In this document: piece after piece, positions 1 through 7,591 of the stretch
How the letters are laid out: each line of letters opens with the position of its first letter
Position numbering within the stretch: the stretch's first letter is position 1
Assembly: GCA_035997545.1 (NCBI GenBank)
Contig: DASYIL010000105.1
Coordinates: 1-25,413 of the forward strand
Direction: 5' to 3'
Length of the DNA stretch: 25,413 bases
DNA from: GCA-003244245 sp035997545
Lineage (GTDB): Bacteria > Actinomycetota > Actinomycetes > Mycobacteriales > Pseudonocardiaceae
Notes under the pieces: model-generated
The model's input: the letters and a program-made list of their open reading frames with translations, nothing else
Told to the model about the DNA's origin: nothing
The model's database searches: none
Program-made: the position numbers and the translations under genes

Positions 1-828
1 ATCCAGACGTGTTACGAGCTCAGTGACTACCGGCGCGCCGACGAGTGGACCCGGGCCATTGAGGGCTGCTTCGTGCGCACCGGGCTGACCGCCTTCCCCG
101 GGGACTGCGAGACCCACCGCATCGGGATCATGGTCGGTCGCGGCGCTTGGGCGCTCGCCGAGCAGGAGGCCCGCCGTGCGTGCGCGAGCATGGAGTGCTT
201 CGAGCTCACCCACGTTGGCGTCGCCTTCGCCAACATCGGTGAGATTCGGCTGCGGATCGGCGACCTCGCCAGCGCCGAGGATGCCTTCGCCAAGGCGGAG
301 GAGCTGGGGGCCAGCCCGCTGCCCGGCCGGGCCCGGTTGCAGCTGCTGCGTGGCCACCCTGCCGAGGCGGCCGCGACGATCAATACGGCGCTGTCAGGCG
401 AGAGCTTGGACCGCTTGGACCGCACCCGGCTGCTTCCCGATCAGGTGACCATCACGCTGGCCGTCGAGGATTTCGGCACCGCCCGCGACGCTGCGGCCGA
501 GCTGGCCGAGTCGGCGAAGATCTACGGCAGCAAGGCGCTGCTCGCGGCGGCCGAGGCCGCCAGCGGCGCGCTGGCACTGGCCACCGGCGAGGACGACCCG
601 TTGAAGTCGCTGCGCCGCAGTGTCGAACTGTGGCGCGAGGCCGAATCGCCATACGAGACCGCGCGGGCCCAGCTGCTGCTGGCCACCGCGCTGGATCGGG
701 CCGGCCACACCGAGGCGGCTCGGTTGGAGAGGGCCGCCGCCCATGCCTGTTTCGACCGCCTCGGCGCCCGGCTGGACGCTGAGGCCGTCACCGCTGAGCT
801 GATCACCACCGCGGGGGATCGGGCCTGA
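1..828 (+). CDS. C-terminal part of a TPR-type signalling/regulatory protein (5' end outside window)
   Basis: The frame is open from base 1 to the TGA at 826-828, so the gene starts before the window; the GTG at 73 is an internal codon. The visible 275 residues are Ala/Leu/Arg-rich helical repeats of the tetratricopeptide kind, for example IGEIRLRIGDLASAEDAFAK followed by blocks pairing small residues with Leu/Ala at regular spacing. Repeats with this wording (YELSDYRRADEW, then a block ending in GRARLQLLRGHPAEAA) are typical of the C-terminal half of large actinobacterial AAA-ATPase regulators and of TPR-bearing adenylate cyclases. No LuxR helix-turn-helix follows, since the protein ends just after the repeats, which favours the cyclase or ATPase type over a classical LAL regulator. 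The catalytic part is not visible, so the function is open. It ends tail-to-tail with the next gene, two bases apart. Confidence 0.75.
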   Translation: MQTCYELSDYRRADEWTRAIEGCFVRTGLTAFPGDCETHRIGIMVGRGAWALAEQEARRACASMECFELTHVGVAFANIGEIRLRIGDLASAEDAFAKAEELGASPLPGRARLQLLRGHPAEAAATINTALSGESLDRLDRTRLLPDQVTITLAVEDFGTARDAAAELAESAKIYGSKALLAAAEAASGALALATGEDDPLKSLRRSVELWREAESPYETARAQLLLATALDRAGHTEAARLERAAAHACFDRLGARLDAEAVTAELITTAGDRA

Positions 829-830
829 CC

Positions 831-1628
831 CTAGCTCGCCGCGGTGGCGGGAGGCAGCTGGCCGCGGGCGGCGACGTCCAGCGCTGCAGCCGCGGCGGGT
901 GGCAGTCGCAGCGTTCCGTTTCGTTCCAGCTTCGCCAGCTCCGCTCGGGCCTTCGCGTAGGCCGCGATGCGCTCGGCGTCGTGGTCGGAGTCTCGGGCCA
1001 TGGTGAGCAGTTTGATCGCCCGTTGCACGGTGGCGTGCTCCTGCGCGGGGATGCAGGCCAGGCGGATGCGTTCCGCCGCGTCGCGGGCGGCGTGCCAGGC
1101 GCGCCACGCCTGGTCCACTGCAGTGGCGAAGTGAGCCTGGTGCGCGGCCGGTGGTTCGGTGTCAGTGTCCAGTGCCTGAGCCTCGGCGAAGGCGTCCACG
1201 AACCGGCCCGTGGATGCCACGGTGACGTCGGCCAGCGCGGGTAGCCGCAGCACTGCCAGCGGGTCGCATTCAAACTGGCCGTACTCGCTGCGCAGCTGGG
1301 CGAACCGGGTCCGGGTAGCGAGCCAGTCCGGGACCGGTGGGGGGCCAGGTACGGGTGAGGCCGGTCGAGACGGCGCCATCGCCTGGTGCTGCCCCCGGCC
1401 CACCCGTCGTCGGCGGCGGCGGTGCAGGTGCCGTGCCACGGTGAAGGCGCCCACCCCGGCCACCATCAGCGGCGCGAGGGTCATCAGCATGGCTAACATG
1501 GCTAACAGTGTCACGGTGACCACGCCAGCGCCGGCCAGGAGCACTGCGCACAGCAGCACCAGCAGCGGACCGAAGGGCCGCCGTGCTGGGCCCCAGCGGT
1601 GGTAATGGTGGTACTGCGGTTTGCCCAT
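831..1628 (-). CDS. Membrane protein of unknown function with a cytoplasmic tail
   Basis: A 265-residue protein of no family I recognise. The ATG at 1626-1628 is preceded by GAAAGGACG about eight bases upstream, a good ribosome binding site. Residues 1-18 are His/Tyr/Arg-rich. Residues about 19-65 are strongly hydrophobic and can form two transmembrane helices. An arginine cluster (HLHRRRRRR) follows, by the positive-inside rule placing the remaining ~195 residues in the cytoplasm. That part has a Pro-rich linker (PSRPASPVPGPPPVPDW) and then an Ala-rich helical domain with many charged residues. It is divergent from pyc, sharing a 178-base upstream region, and convergent with the TPR gene. 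The coding pattern is consistent across the length, so it is very likely a real gene; the function is unknown. Confidence 0.75.
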   Translation of the reverse strand: MGKPQYHHYHRWGPARRPFGPLLVLLCAVLLAGAGVVTVTLLAMLAMLMTLAPLMVAGVGAFTVARHLHRRRRRRVGRGQHQAMAPSRPASPVPGPPPVPDWLATRTRFAQLRSEYGQFECDPLAVLRLPALADVTVASTGRFVDAFAEAQALDTDTEPPAAHQAHFATAVDQAWRAWHAARDAAERIRLACIPAQEHATVQRAIKLLTMARDSDHDAERIAAYAKARAELAKLERNGTLRLPPAAAAALDVAARGQLPPATAAS

Positions 1629-1806
1629 GGCCGCGTCCTTTCAGGAGTGCCACCTACTTGATACCTCACCGGGCCGTCGCGTGGGAGCGCTTCCGGCCCC
1701 CGGTATGCGTCTGCGTCCCCCGGCAACTGTCATCACCTGGGATGATGCAGGCAAGGAACCCGGTAGGTGATCCTGGCCGACCGTGGCGGGGGAAGGGAGC
1801 TGGCGC

Positions 1807-4800
1807 GTGTTCAGCAAGGTTCTGGTCGCCAACCGCGGGGAGATCGCGATCCGGGCGTTCCGCGCTGCCTTCGAACTGGGTTGTCAGACCGTCGCGGTGT
1901 TTCCGTACGAGGACCGTAACTCCGAGCACCGGCTCAAGGCCTACGAAGCTTACGAGATCGGCGAGAGAGGCCATCCGGTCCGCGCGTACCTCTCCGTGGA
2001 GGAGATCGTCCGGGCGGCTCAGCGGGCCGGGGCCGACGCGGTCTACCCCGGGTACGGCTTCTTGTCGGAGAACCCACGGCTGGCCGAAGCCTGTCAGCAG
2101 GCCGGCATCACCTTCGTCGGGCCGCCTCCCGCTGTGCTGGCACTGGCCGGCAACAAGTCACGAGCAGTGGCCGCGGCCCGCGACGCCGGAGTACCTGTGC
2201 TGCAGTCCAGCGCCCCGTCCAGCGACATCGACGAGCTGATCGCCGCCGCGGAGCAGCTTGGGTTCCCGCTCTTCGTCAAGGCCGTCGCCGGTGGTGGTGG
2301 GCGCGGAATGCGCAGGGTCACCGAGCCCAGCGGCCTGCGTGACGGGCTGGAAGCGGCCATCCGTGAGGCTCAGTCGGCGTTCGGCGACGCAACCGTGTTC
2401 CTGGAGCAGGCCGTCATCGACCCCCGGCACATCGAGGTGCAGATCCTCGCCGATGCGACCGGCGAGGTGATCCACCTCTACGAGCGGGACTGCTCGGTGC
2501 AGCGGCGCCACCAGAAGGTCGTGGAGATCGCCCCCGCGCCGAACCTGGATCCGGATCTGCGGAAGCGGATCTGTGCTGACGCGGTGAGGTTCGCCCGGCA
2601 GATCGGCTACGTCAACGCGGGCACCGTGGAGTTCCTCGTCGACGGCGCCGGTAACCACGTGTTCATCGAGATGAACCCACGCATCCAGGTCGAGCACACG
2701 GTGACCGAGGAGATCACCGATATCGACCTGGTCATCGCTCAGCTGAGGATCGCGGCGGGGGAGACGCTGGCAGACCTCGGGCTGTCCCAGGACGCGATCG
2801 TGCCGCACGGCGCCGCGCTGCAATGCCGGATCACCACCGAGGACCCGGCCAACGAGTTCCGGCCGGACATCGGGACCGTCACCGCCTATCGCTCCGCCAG
2901 CGGCGCCGGAGTCCGGTTGGACGGCGGCACCGTCTACCCGGGTGCGCAGATCAGCGCACATTTCGACTCCCTGCTCGTCAAGGTGACCTGCCGGGGAAAG
3001 GACCTCGGGGCCGCCGTGCTCCGGGCCCGCCGGGCGATCGCCGAGTTCCGGATCCGCGGAGTGCACACCAACATCCCGTTCCTGCTCGCCCTGCTCGACG
3101 AGCCGGACTTCCTGGCGGGCAAGGTCACCACCTCGTTCATCGAGCAGCGGCCGCACCTGCTCACCGCCCGGCAGTCCGCGGACCGCGGTACCCGGTTGCT
3201 GACGTACCTCGGGGACGTGACGGTGAACCGGCCGCATGGCGAGCCCCCTGCGCTGGCTGACCCGGTGAGCAAGCTGCCGTTGATCGACCTGGACGCCCAG
3301 CCGCCCGCCGGGTCCCGGCAAAGGCTCCTCGAGCTGGGCCCGGAGGGGTTCGCGCGCTGGTTGCGGGCCGCCGACCGCGTCGGCGTCACCGACACCACCT
3401 TCCGGGACGCCCACCAGTCGCTGCTTGCGACCCGGGTGCGCAGCAAGGATCTCGTTGCGGTGGCGCCCCACGTCTCCCGGATGACCCCGCAACTGTTGTC
3501 GTTGGAATGCTGGGGTGGGGCGACGTACGACGTGGCGCTGCGGTTCCTCGCCGAGGATCCGTGGGAGCGGCTGGCCGCGCTTCGCCAGGCAGTGCCCAAT
3601 CTGTGCCTGCAGATGTTGCTCCGCGGGCGTAACACGGTCGGCTACACCCCTTACCCGACCGAGGTGACCGCCGCCTTCATCGAGCAGGCCGTCGAGGCCG
3701 GGCTTGACATCTTCCGGATCTTCGATGCGCTCAACGACGTCTCCCAGATGCGCCCGGCCATCGAGGCGGTACGCGAGACCGGCCGGGCCGTCGCCGAGGT
3801 GGCGCTGTGCTACACCGCAGACCTGTCCGACCCCAAGGAGCAGCTGTACACGCTGGACTACTACCTGCGGCTGGCTGAGCAGATCGTCACCGCCGGTGCG
3901 CACGTGCTGGCCATCAAGGACATGGCCGGTCTGCTGCGACCCCCCGCGGCCCGGACGCTGGTGGCAGCGCTGCGCAGCCGATTCGATCTCCCGGTGCACC
4001 TGCACACCCACGACACCCCCGGCGGGCAGCTCGCCACCCTGCTCGCCGCGATCAACGCTGGGGTGGACGCTGTCGATGCTGCTGCAGCGTCCATGGCCGG
4101 CACCACCTCGCAGCCGTCGCTGTCCGCCCTGGTCGCGGCCACCGACCACACCGAGCGCAACACTGGGCTGGATCTGCAAGCGGTCTGCGACTTGGAGCCC
4201 TACTGGGAACTGGTGCGCAAGGTCTACGCGCGCTTCGAGTCCGGCCTGGCCTCGCCCACCGGGCGGGTCTATCACCACGAGATCCCGGGTGGCCAGCTGT
4301 CCAACCTGCGCCAGCAGGCCGTGGCGCTGGGCCTGGCGGACAAGTTTGAGCAGATCGAAGAGGCGTACGCGGCGGCCGACCGGATGCTCGGCAGGCTGGT
4401 CAAGGTGACCCCGTCCTCCAAGGTTGTCGGTGATCTGGCGCTGCACCTGGTCGGTGCCGGTGTCGAGCCGAAGGACTTCGAAGCCGACCCCGCTCGCTTC
4501 GACATCCCCGACTCGGTGATCGGCTTCCTGCACGGTGAGCTGGGTGATCCCCCCGGCGGGTGGCCGGAACCCCTGCGCGGCAAGGCACTGGCGGGTCGCA
4601 GCAAACCCCGGGGGATGGCGGAGCTGTCCGCGGAGGACCGAAAGGGTCTGCGGGATGACCGGGCGCGCACCCTCAACCGGCTGCTGTTCGCGGGTCCGAC
4701 GGCCGAGTTCGAGGAGCATCGCGAGGCCTACGGCGACACTTCTGTGTTGCCCAGCAAGGAGTTCTTTTACGGGCTGCGCCCTGGTGAGGAGCACGCCGTG

Positions 4801-5190
4801 GACCTCGACCCAGGGGTGCGACTGCTGATCAAGCTCCAGGCGATCGGTGACGCCGACGAACGCGGCATGCGCACCGTGATGTGCACACTCAACGGGCAGC
4901 TGCGCCCGCTGCAGGTGCGGGACCGTTCCATCGCCTCGGAGGTCCCGATTGCCGAAAAGGCCGACAGATCCAATGGCAATCAGGTCTCGGCGCCCTTCGC
5001 CGGAGTGGTCACCCTCCAAGTTTCCGAAGGGGACACCGTGTCGGCCGGGCAGCCGGTGGCCACCATCGAGGCGATGAAGATGGAAGCCGGGGTCACGGCG
5101 CCCAAGAGCGGCACCGTGGCCCGATTGGCGATCAAGACTGTGCAGCAGGTGGAGGGCGGCGACCTGATCTTGGAACTTCGTTCCCCGTGA
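1807..5190 (+). CDS. pyc: Pyruvate carboxylase
   Basis: Biotin-dependent, ATP-driven carboxylation of pyruvate to oxaloacetate, the anaplerotic entry to the TCA cycle; cytosolic. The 1127-residue product matches the usual single-chain length. Biotin carboxylase: KVLVANRGEIAIRAF at the N-terminus, the ATP-grasp glycine loop GGGGRGMR at ~162, ERDCSVQRRHQKVVE and EMNPRIQVEHTVTE. Carboxyltransferase: DTTFRDAHQSLLATR from residue 529, with metal/biotin-pocket features such as HLHTHDTPGG. The C-terminal biotinyl domain carries EAMKM with the biotinylated lysine at residue 1091. I chose the GTG at 1807 (MFSKVLVANRG) over the GTG at 1783 because GGGGAAGGGAG sits just upstream of it and this is the family's normal N-terminus. 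Monocistronic by position: divergent from the gene on its left and ended by a strong hairpin. Confidence 0.97.
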   Translation: MFSKVLVANRGEIAIRAFRAAFELGCQTVAVFPYEDRNSEHRLKAYEAYEIGERGHPVRAYLSVEEIVRAAQRAGADAVYPGYGFLSENPRLAEACQQAGITFVGPPPAVLALAGNKSRAVAAARDAGVPVLQSSAPSSDIDELIAAAEQLGFPLFVKAVAGGGGRGMRRVTEPSGLRDGLEAAIREAQSAFGDATVFLEQAVIDPRHIEVQILADATGEVIHLYERDCSVQRRHQKVVEIAPAPNLDPDLRKRICADAVRFARQIGYVNAGTVEFLVDGAGNHVFIEMNPRIQVEHTVTEEITDIDLVIAQLRIAAGETLADLGLSQDAIVPHGAALQCRITTEDPANEFRPDIGTVTAYRSASGAGVRLDGGTVYPGAQISAHFDSLLVKVTCRGKDLGAAVLRARRAIAEFRIRGVHTNIPFLLALLDEPDFLAGKVTTSFIEQRPHLLTARQSADRGTRLLTYLGDVTVNRPHGEPPALADPVSKLPLIDLDAQPPAGSRQRLLELGPEGFARWLRAADRVGVTDTTFRDAHQSLLATRVRSKDLVAVAPHVSRMTPQLLSLECWGGATYDVALRFLAEDPWERLAALRQAVPNLCLQMLLRGRNTVGYTPYPTEVTAAFIEQAVEAGLDIFRIFDALNDVSQMRPAIEAVRETGRAVAEVALCYTADLSDPKEQLYTLDYYLRLAEQIVTAGAHVLAIKDMAGLLRPPAARTLVAALRSRFDLPVHLHTHDTPGGQLATLLAAINAGVDAVDAAAASMAGTTSQPSLSALVAATDHTERNTGLDLQAVCDLEPYWELVRKVYARFESGLASPTGRVYHHEIPGGQLSNLRQQAVALGLADKFEQIEEAYAAADRMLGRLVKVTPSSKVVGDLALHLVGAGVEPKDFEADPARFDIPDSVIGFLHGELGDPPGGWPEPLRGKALAGRSKPRGMAELSAEDRKGLRDDRARTLNRLLFAGPTAEFEEHREAYGDTSVLPSKEFFYGLRPGEEHAVDLDPGVRLLIKLQAIGDADERGMRTVMCTLNGQLRPLQVRDRSIASEVPIAEKADRSNGNQVSAPFAGVVTLQVSEGDTVSAGQPVATIEAMKMEAGVTAPKSGTVARLAIKTVQQVEGGDLILELRSP

Positions 5191-5228
5191 GTGGCGATAC
5201 GAGTTATAGCTCGTATCGCCACTCACGG
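5185..5228 (+). terminator. Long perfect hairpin overlapping the pyc stop codon
   Basis: A 19-base left arm (CCGTGAGTGGCGATACGAG, 5185-5203) and its exact reverse complement (5210-5228) enclose a six-base loop. The pyc TGA (5188-5190) lies inside the left arm. There is no T-run on either side, as is common for actinobacterial intrinsic terminators. Being symmetrical it could stop transcription from both directions: pyc from the left and the minus-strand small gene from the right. Confidence 0.85.
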
Positions 5229-5326
5229 CTTTCGGCGACCATGAGGGACGAAATCAGCTGTGTCGCGTCATAGGCGTGCAGCTCATGGCCGGCCGCCGGG
5301 AAGATGGACCGCGGCACGCAGACACA

Positions 5327-5518
5327 TCACGATGAGCTGGGACAGCCGGGTGTGCAGATTCCGCCGCTGCCCGCCCACCAGGTAGTGTTGCCGTCTCCAG
5401 CAGTGGAAGTGCCGACCGAGGAGGTGAGACCCATTACCGCTAGTTCAGGCTGGGTGTTCCCACCTCGCAGCCGTGCGGTCGACCCGACATAGGCGACTGC
5501 GGGAGCGCCCTTTGGCAT
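5327..5518 (-). CDS. Putative lanthipeptide-like RiPP precursor with a nisin/epidermin-type lipid II-binding motif
   Basis: A 63-residue product. The ATG (5516-5518) is preceded by AAAGGAG with nine bases of spacing, one of the best ribosome binding sites in the window. The C-terminal part is rich in Ser, Thr, Gly and Trp and ends NTTWWAGSGGICTPGCPSSS. The segment S51-G-G-I-C55-T56-P-G-C59 keeps the exact spacing of rings A and B of nisin (Ser3-Cys7, Thr8-Cys11), and ICTPGC is identical to epidermin/gallidermin. In those class I lantibiotics these two thioether rings bind the lipid II pyrophosphate (established). The N-terminal ~45 residues would be the leader, but the canonical FNLD box and the usual acidity are missing. 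No LanB, LanC or LanM lies in the window. It starts back-to-back with the PrmC-like methyltransferase. That it is translated and modified is inference; it could be a chance ORF. Confidence 0.55.
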   Translation of the reverse strand: MPKGAPAVAYVGSTARLRGGNTQPELAVMGLTSSVGTSTAGDGNTTWWAGSGGICTPGCPSSS

Positions 5519-6483
5519 CCCGAAAGGCTCCTTTGTCTATCTCCCTGTCTCCTCACCCTCGATCCGTCATCGTCGCCAGGCTTCGGGCCGCCGGCTGTGT
5601 CTTCGCCGAGGATGAGGCGCAGTTGTTCATCTCCGCGGCACGGACGCGGGTCGACCTCGCCGCCATGGTGGACCGGCGAGCCGCTGGCCTGCCTCTCGAA
5701 CACGTCCTCGGCTGGGCGGAGTTCTGCGGCCTGCGGATAGCCGTGGACCCCGGAGTCTTCGTACCCCGCCGCCGCACCGAGTTCCTCGTCCACCAGGCCG
5801 CCGCCCTGGCCTGCCAGGCTGCCAGCTCCGGCCAGGCCCTCGCCCGGCCACGAGCTGTCGTCGTTGACCTGTGCTGCGGCTCGGGCGCGGTGGGCGCCGC
5901 GCTGGTCGCGGCCCTGGACCGGGTCGAGTTGCACGCCGTCGACATCCACCCTGCTGCGGTGCGGTGCGCCCGCCGCAACCTCGCCGCTGCCGGTGGTCAG
6001 GTCTACGAAGGCGACCTCTACCAGCCGCTGCCCGCTACGCTGCGGGGCCGCGTCGACATCCTGGTCGCCAACGCACCCTACGTACCCACCGAGGCGATCG
6101 GGCTGCTGCCCCCGGAGGCCCGCATACACGAACCGCGGGTTGCGCTTGACGGTGGCGTGGACGGGCTTGACGTCCAGCGGCGGGTGGCCGCCATGGCGCC
6201 ACTATGGCTGGCACTGGGCGGTTTTCTGCTGGTCGAGACAAGCGAGCGCCAGGCGCCGCAGACCGTCGAAGCCTTCGCCCGCAACGTGTTGATCCCGCGG
6301 GTGGCCAGTTCCGACGAGCTGAACGCCACCGTCGTCATCGGAACCAGGCCCGCCCCGGCACAGCCTGGATACACACCGACGGCACCATCTCGACTCCCTG
6401 CTGGGTCAATGGGGCGGTGGCTGAGATGTGAGTGCGCTGCGCTGGGCAAGGGTCAGTGCAGCAGCTCCGGCCGCCTGCATTGA
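5512..6483 (+). CDS. PrmC/HemK-related putative protein-(glutamine-N5) methyltransferase
   Basis: SAM-dependent methyltransferase of the class I fold, close to PrmC, which methylates the GGQ glutamine of release factors. Visible features: LGWAEFCGLRIAVDPGVFVPR, the FxPR-type entry motif of the PrmC group; the SAM loop VVDLCCGSGAVGAAL; AVDIHPAAV; and the substrate motif NAPYVP at ~6070-6087. Classical PrmC has NPPY. NAPYVP marks the actinobacterial PrmC-related subfamily of unknown substrate. The start is uncertain: GTG 5473 has no ribosome site, TTG 5512 has GGGAG six bases away, and TTG 5533 has AAAGG five bases away. All lie opposite the small minus-strand gene. The last ~35 residues go beyond the family's usual end and overlap the 3' end of the convergent gene by 78 bases. 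Confidence 0.85.
   Translation: MASRKAPLSISLSPHPRSVIVARLRAAGCVFAEDEAQLFISAARTRVDLAAMVDRRAAGLPLEHVLGWAEFCGLRIAVDPGVFVPRRRTEFLVHQAAALACQAASSGQALARPRAVVVDLCCGSGAVGAALVAALDRVELHAVDIHPAAVRCARRNLAAAGGQVYEGDLYQPLPATLRGRVDILVANAPYVPTEAIGLLPPEARIHEPRVALDGGVDGLDVQRRVAAMAPLWLALGGFLLVETSERQAPQTVEAFARNVLIPRVASSDELNATVVIGTRPAPAQPGYTPTAPSRLPAGSMGRWLRCECAALGKGQCSSSGRLH
5528..5534 (-). promoter_or_regulatory. Shine-Dalgarno sequence of the RiPP-like gene
   Basis: On the minus strand this reads AAAGGAG, nine bases before the ATG at 5518. Together with AAAGG on the plus strand (5523-5527) it forms the inverted repeat AAAGGctCCTTT, so each strand carries a ribosome binding site at the same spot. This is the main reason for taking the small ORF as real. 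Confidence 0.55.
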
Positions 6484-7578
6484 CGGATGCCTCACCATCT
6501 GCCGAACATAATCCGTAGTGAAAGGGAAGCCCTCGTGGCCCGCGCCTTTCGGAGTTAAACTCACGAGGCGGCCCTCGGCGTTGGTGTCGACCATGCTGGC
6601 GAAGAGTTCATCGAAGAGCCGAGCGTCGAATACTACGACGGAGAGCAGATCGGTGGCGTAGGTGAGGGGATCGACTCCCATGCCGAGGACGTGAGCACTG
6701 ATCAGGCCGCTGCGAAGGGCATTGGTCATGCGGGCGGCAAGGTGCCAGGTCTCATAGTTGATCGGTGTCTGGCCGCCGCTGTGGACCTCTGATTCACCCA
6801 ATAGTTCCTCGGCGTACTCGCGGACCAGGCAGCGCCACAGCGAGAAGTCGTTGCGCTCATTGCAGGGCTGGTCGTCGGAGGCCTGGAAGATCCCGACCGG
6901 AACGATCATGTAGAGCCCGCCCGCGTGCCCGACCTTTGCTGGGTCGCGCCAGTGCAGCAGGGACGTGGCTTCGCCGGTAACCCGGTCATGCCGGATGGTC
7001 AATGCGCTAATCGCGAGGTTTGTCGGGCGGTTGGCGGAGTCGCAGGGGTTCCCGATCGCGACCCGTAACGGCGTGTCGCTACCGGTGCACCGGAAGGCGG
7101 CGAACTCGTGGGCGGCCGCCTCGCCCAAGTCGATACTGTCGAAGTAGGTTCCCCGGCCGAACACCAACTGGCCACACGGGCCGGCGAGGTCGCCGTCGAG
7201 TAGCCGGTAGGTCGAGCGGTTCTCGAACACCGCCGGTGCGGCGAGATCAGCCATCGCCGCGGAGTAGGTCGGGTAGCGAGAGCCATCAGGGCGCTCGGGT
7301 CGGACCGACGCGGTGACTCTATTGGCGCCAGTCAATCCGTTAAAGGGCAGGTCCGGGGCGAACTCAAGGTTGATCGAATCGAGGGGGATCGGTTCGATGG
7401 GCAGCCATTCCGGTCGGGTGAGCAGAGGAGTGCCCTCGACCTTCAGCACATCTGGGTATTCCTCCGCGGCCGCCTGTCCAAGGTTGTAACGATGCTGCTG
7501 CAGGTACTCGCGCACCCGCAGCCAGTCGCGCTGGCTCGTCGTCAGCGCGGGGCCGCTGTGCTGGTTGATCAACGACAT
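6406..7578 (-). CDS. Conserved actinobacterial protein of unknown function with a Nudix-box-like motif
   Basis: A 390-residue protein. I start it at the ATG at 7576-7578 (MSLINQHSG), 13 bases after the stop of the upstream aminotransferase gene, rather than at the upstream in-frame start at 7689 inside that gene. The upstream ribosome site is weak, so it may be translationally coupled. The N-terminal segment (QRDWLRVREYLQQHRYNLGQ followed by TPLLTRPEWLP) and the segment LWRCLVREYAEELLG (REYAEELLG at residues ~253-261) resemble a group of Streptomyces proteins often annotated as XRE-type regulators. No helix-turn-helix is obvious here. REYAEELLG matches the core of the Nudix box, but the preceding Gly and Glu are not correctly spaced, so hydrolase activity is doubtful. 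Likely an operon with the aminotransferase. Function unknown. Confidence 0.75.
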   Translation of the reverse strand: MSLINQHSGPALTTSQRDWLRVREYLQQHRYNLGQAAAEEYPDVLKVEGTPLLTRPEWLPIEPIPLDSINLEFAPDLPFNGLTGANRVTASVRPERPDGSRYPTYSAAMADLAAPAVFENRSTYRLLDGDLAGPCGQLVFGRGTYFDSIDLGEAAAHEFAAFRCTGSDTPLRVAIGNPCDSANRPTNLAISALTIRHDRVTGEATSLLHWRDPAKVGHAGGLYMIVPVGIFQASDDQPCNERNDFSLWRCLVREYAEELLGESEVHSGGQTPINYETWHLAARMTNALRSGLISAHVLGMGVDPLTYATDLLSVVVFDARLFDELFASMVDTNAEGRLVSLTPKGAGHEGFPFTTDYVRQMVRHPSMQAAGAAALTLAQRSALTSQPPPH

Positions 7579-7591
7579 CGTGTCGCGCCGA

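Noticed and set aside
2158..5226. A 1022-codon open frame on the minus strand across pyc
   Set aside because: It is the antisense shadow of pyc in GC-rich DNA; pyc has every family motif, and the shadow has none and no ribosome site.
5304..5492. A 62-codon plus-strand ORF opposite the RiPP-like gene
   Set aside because: Weak ribosome site and no recognisable motif; the minus-strand frame has the better start signal and a meaningful C-terminus.
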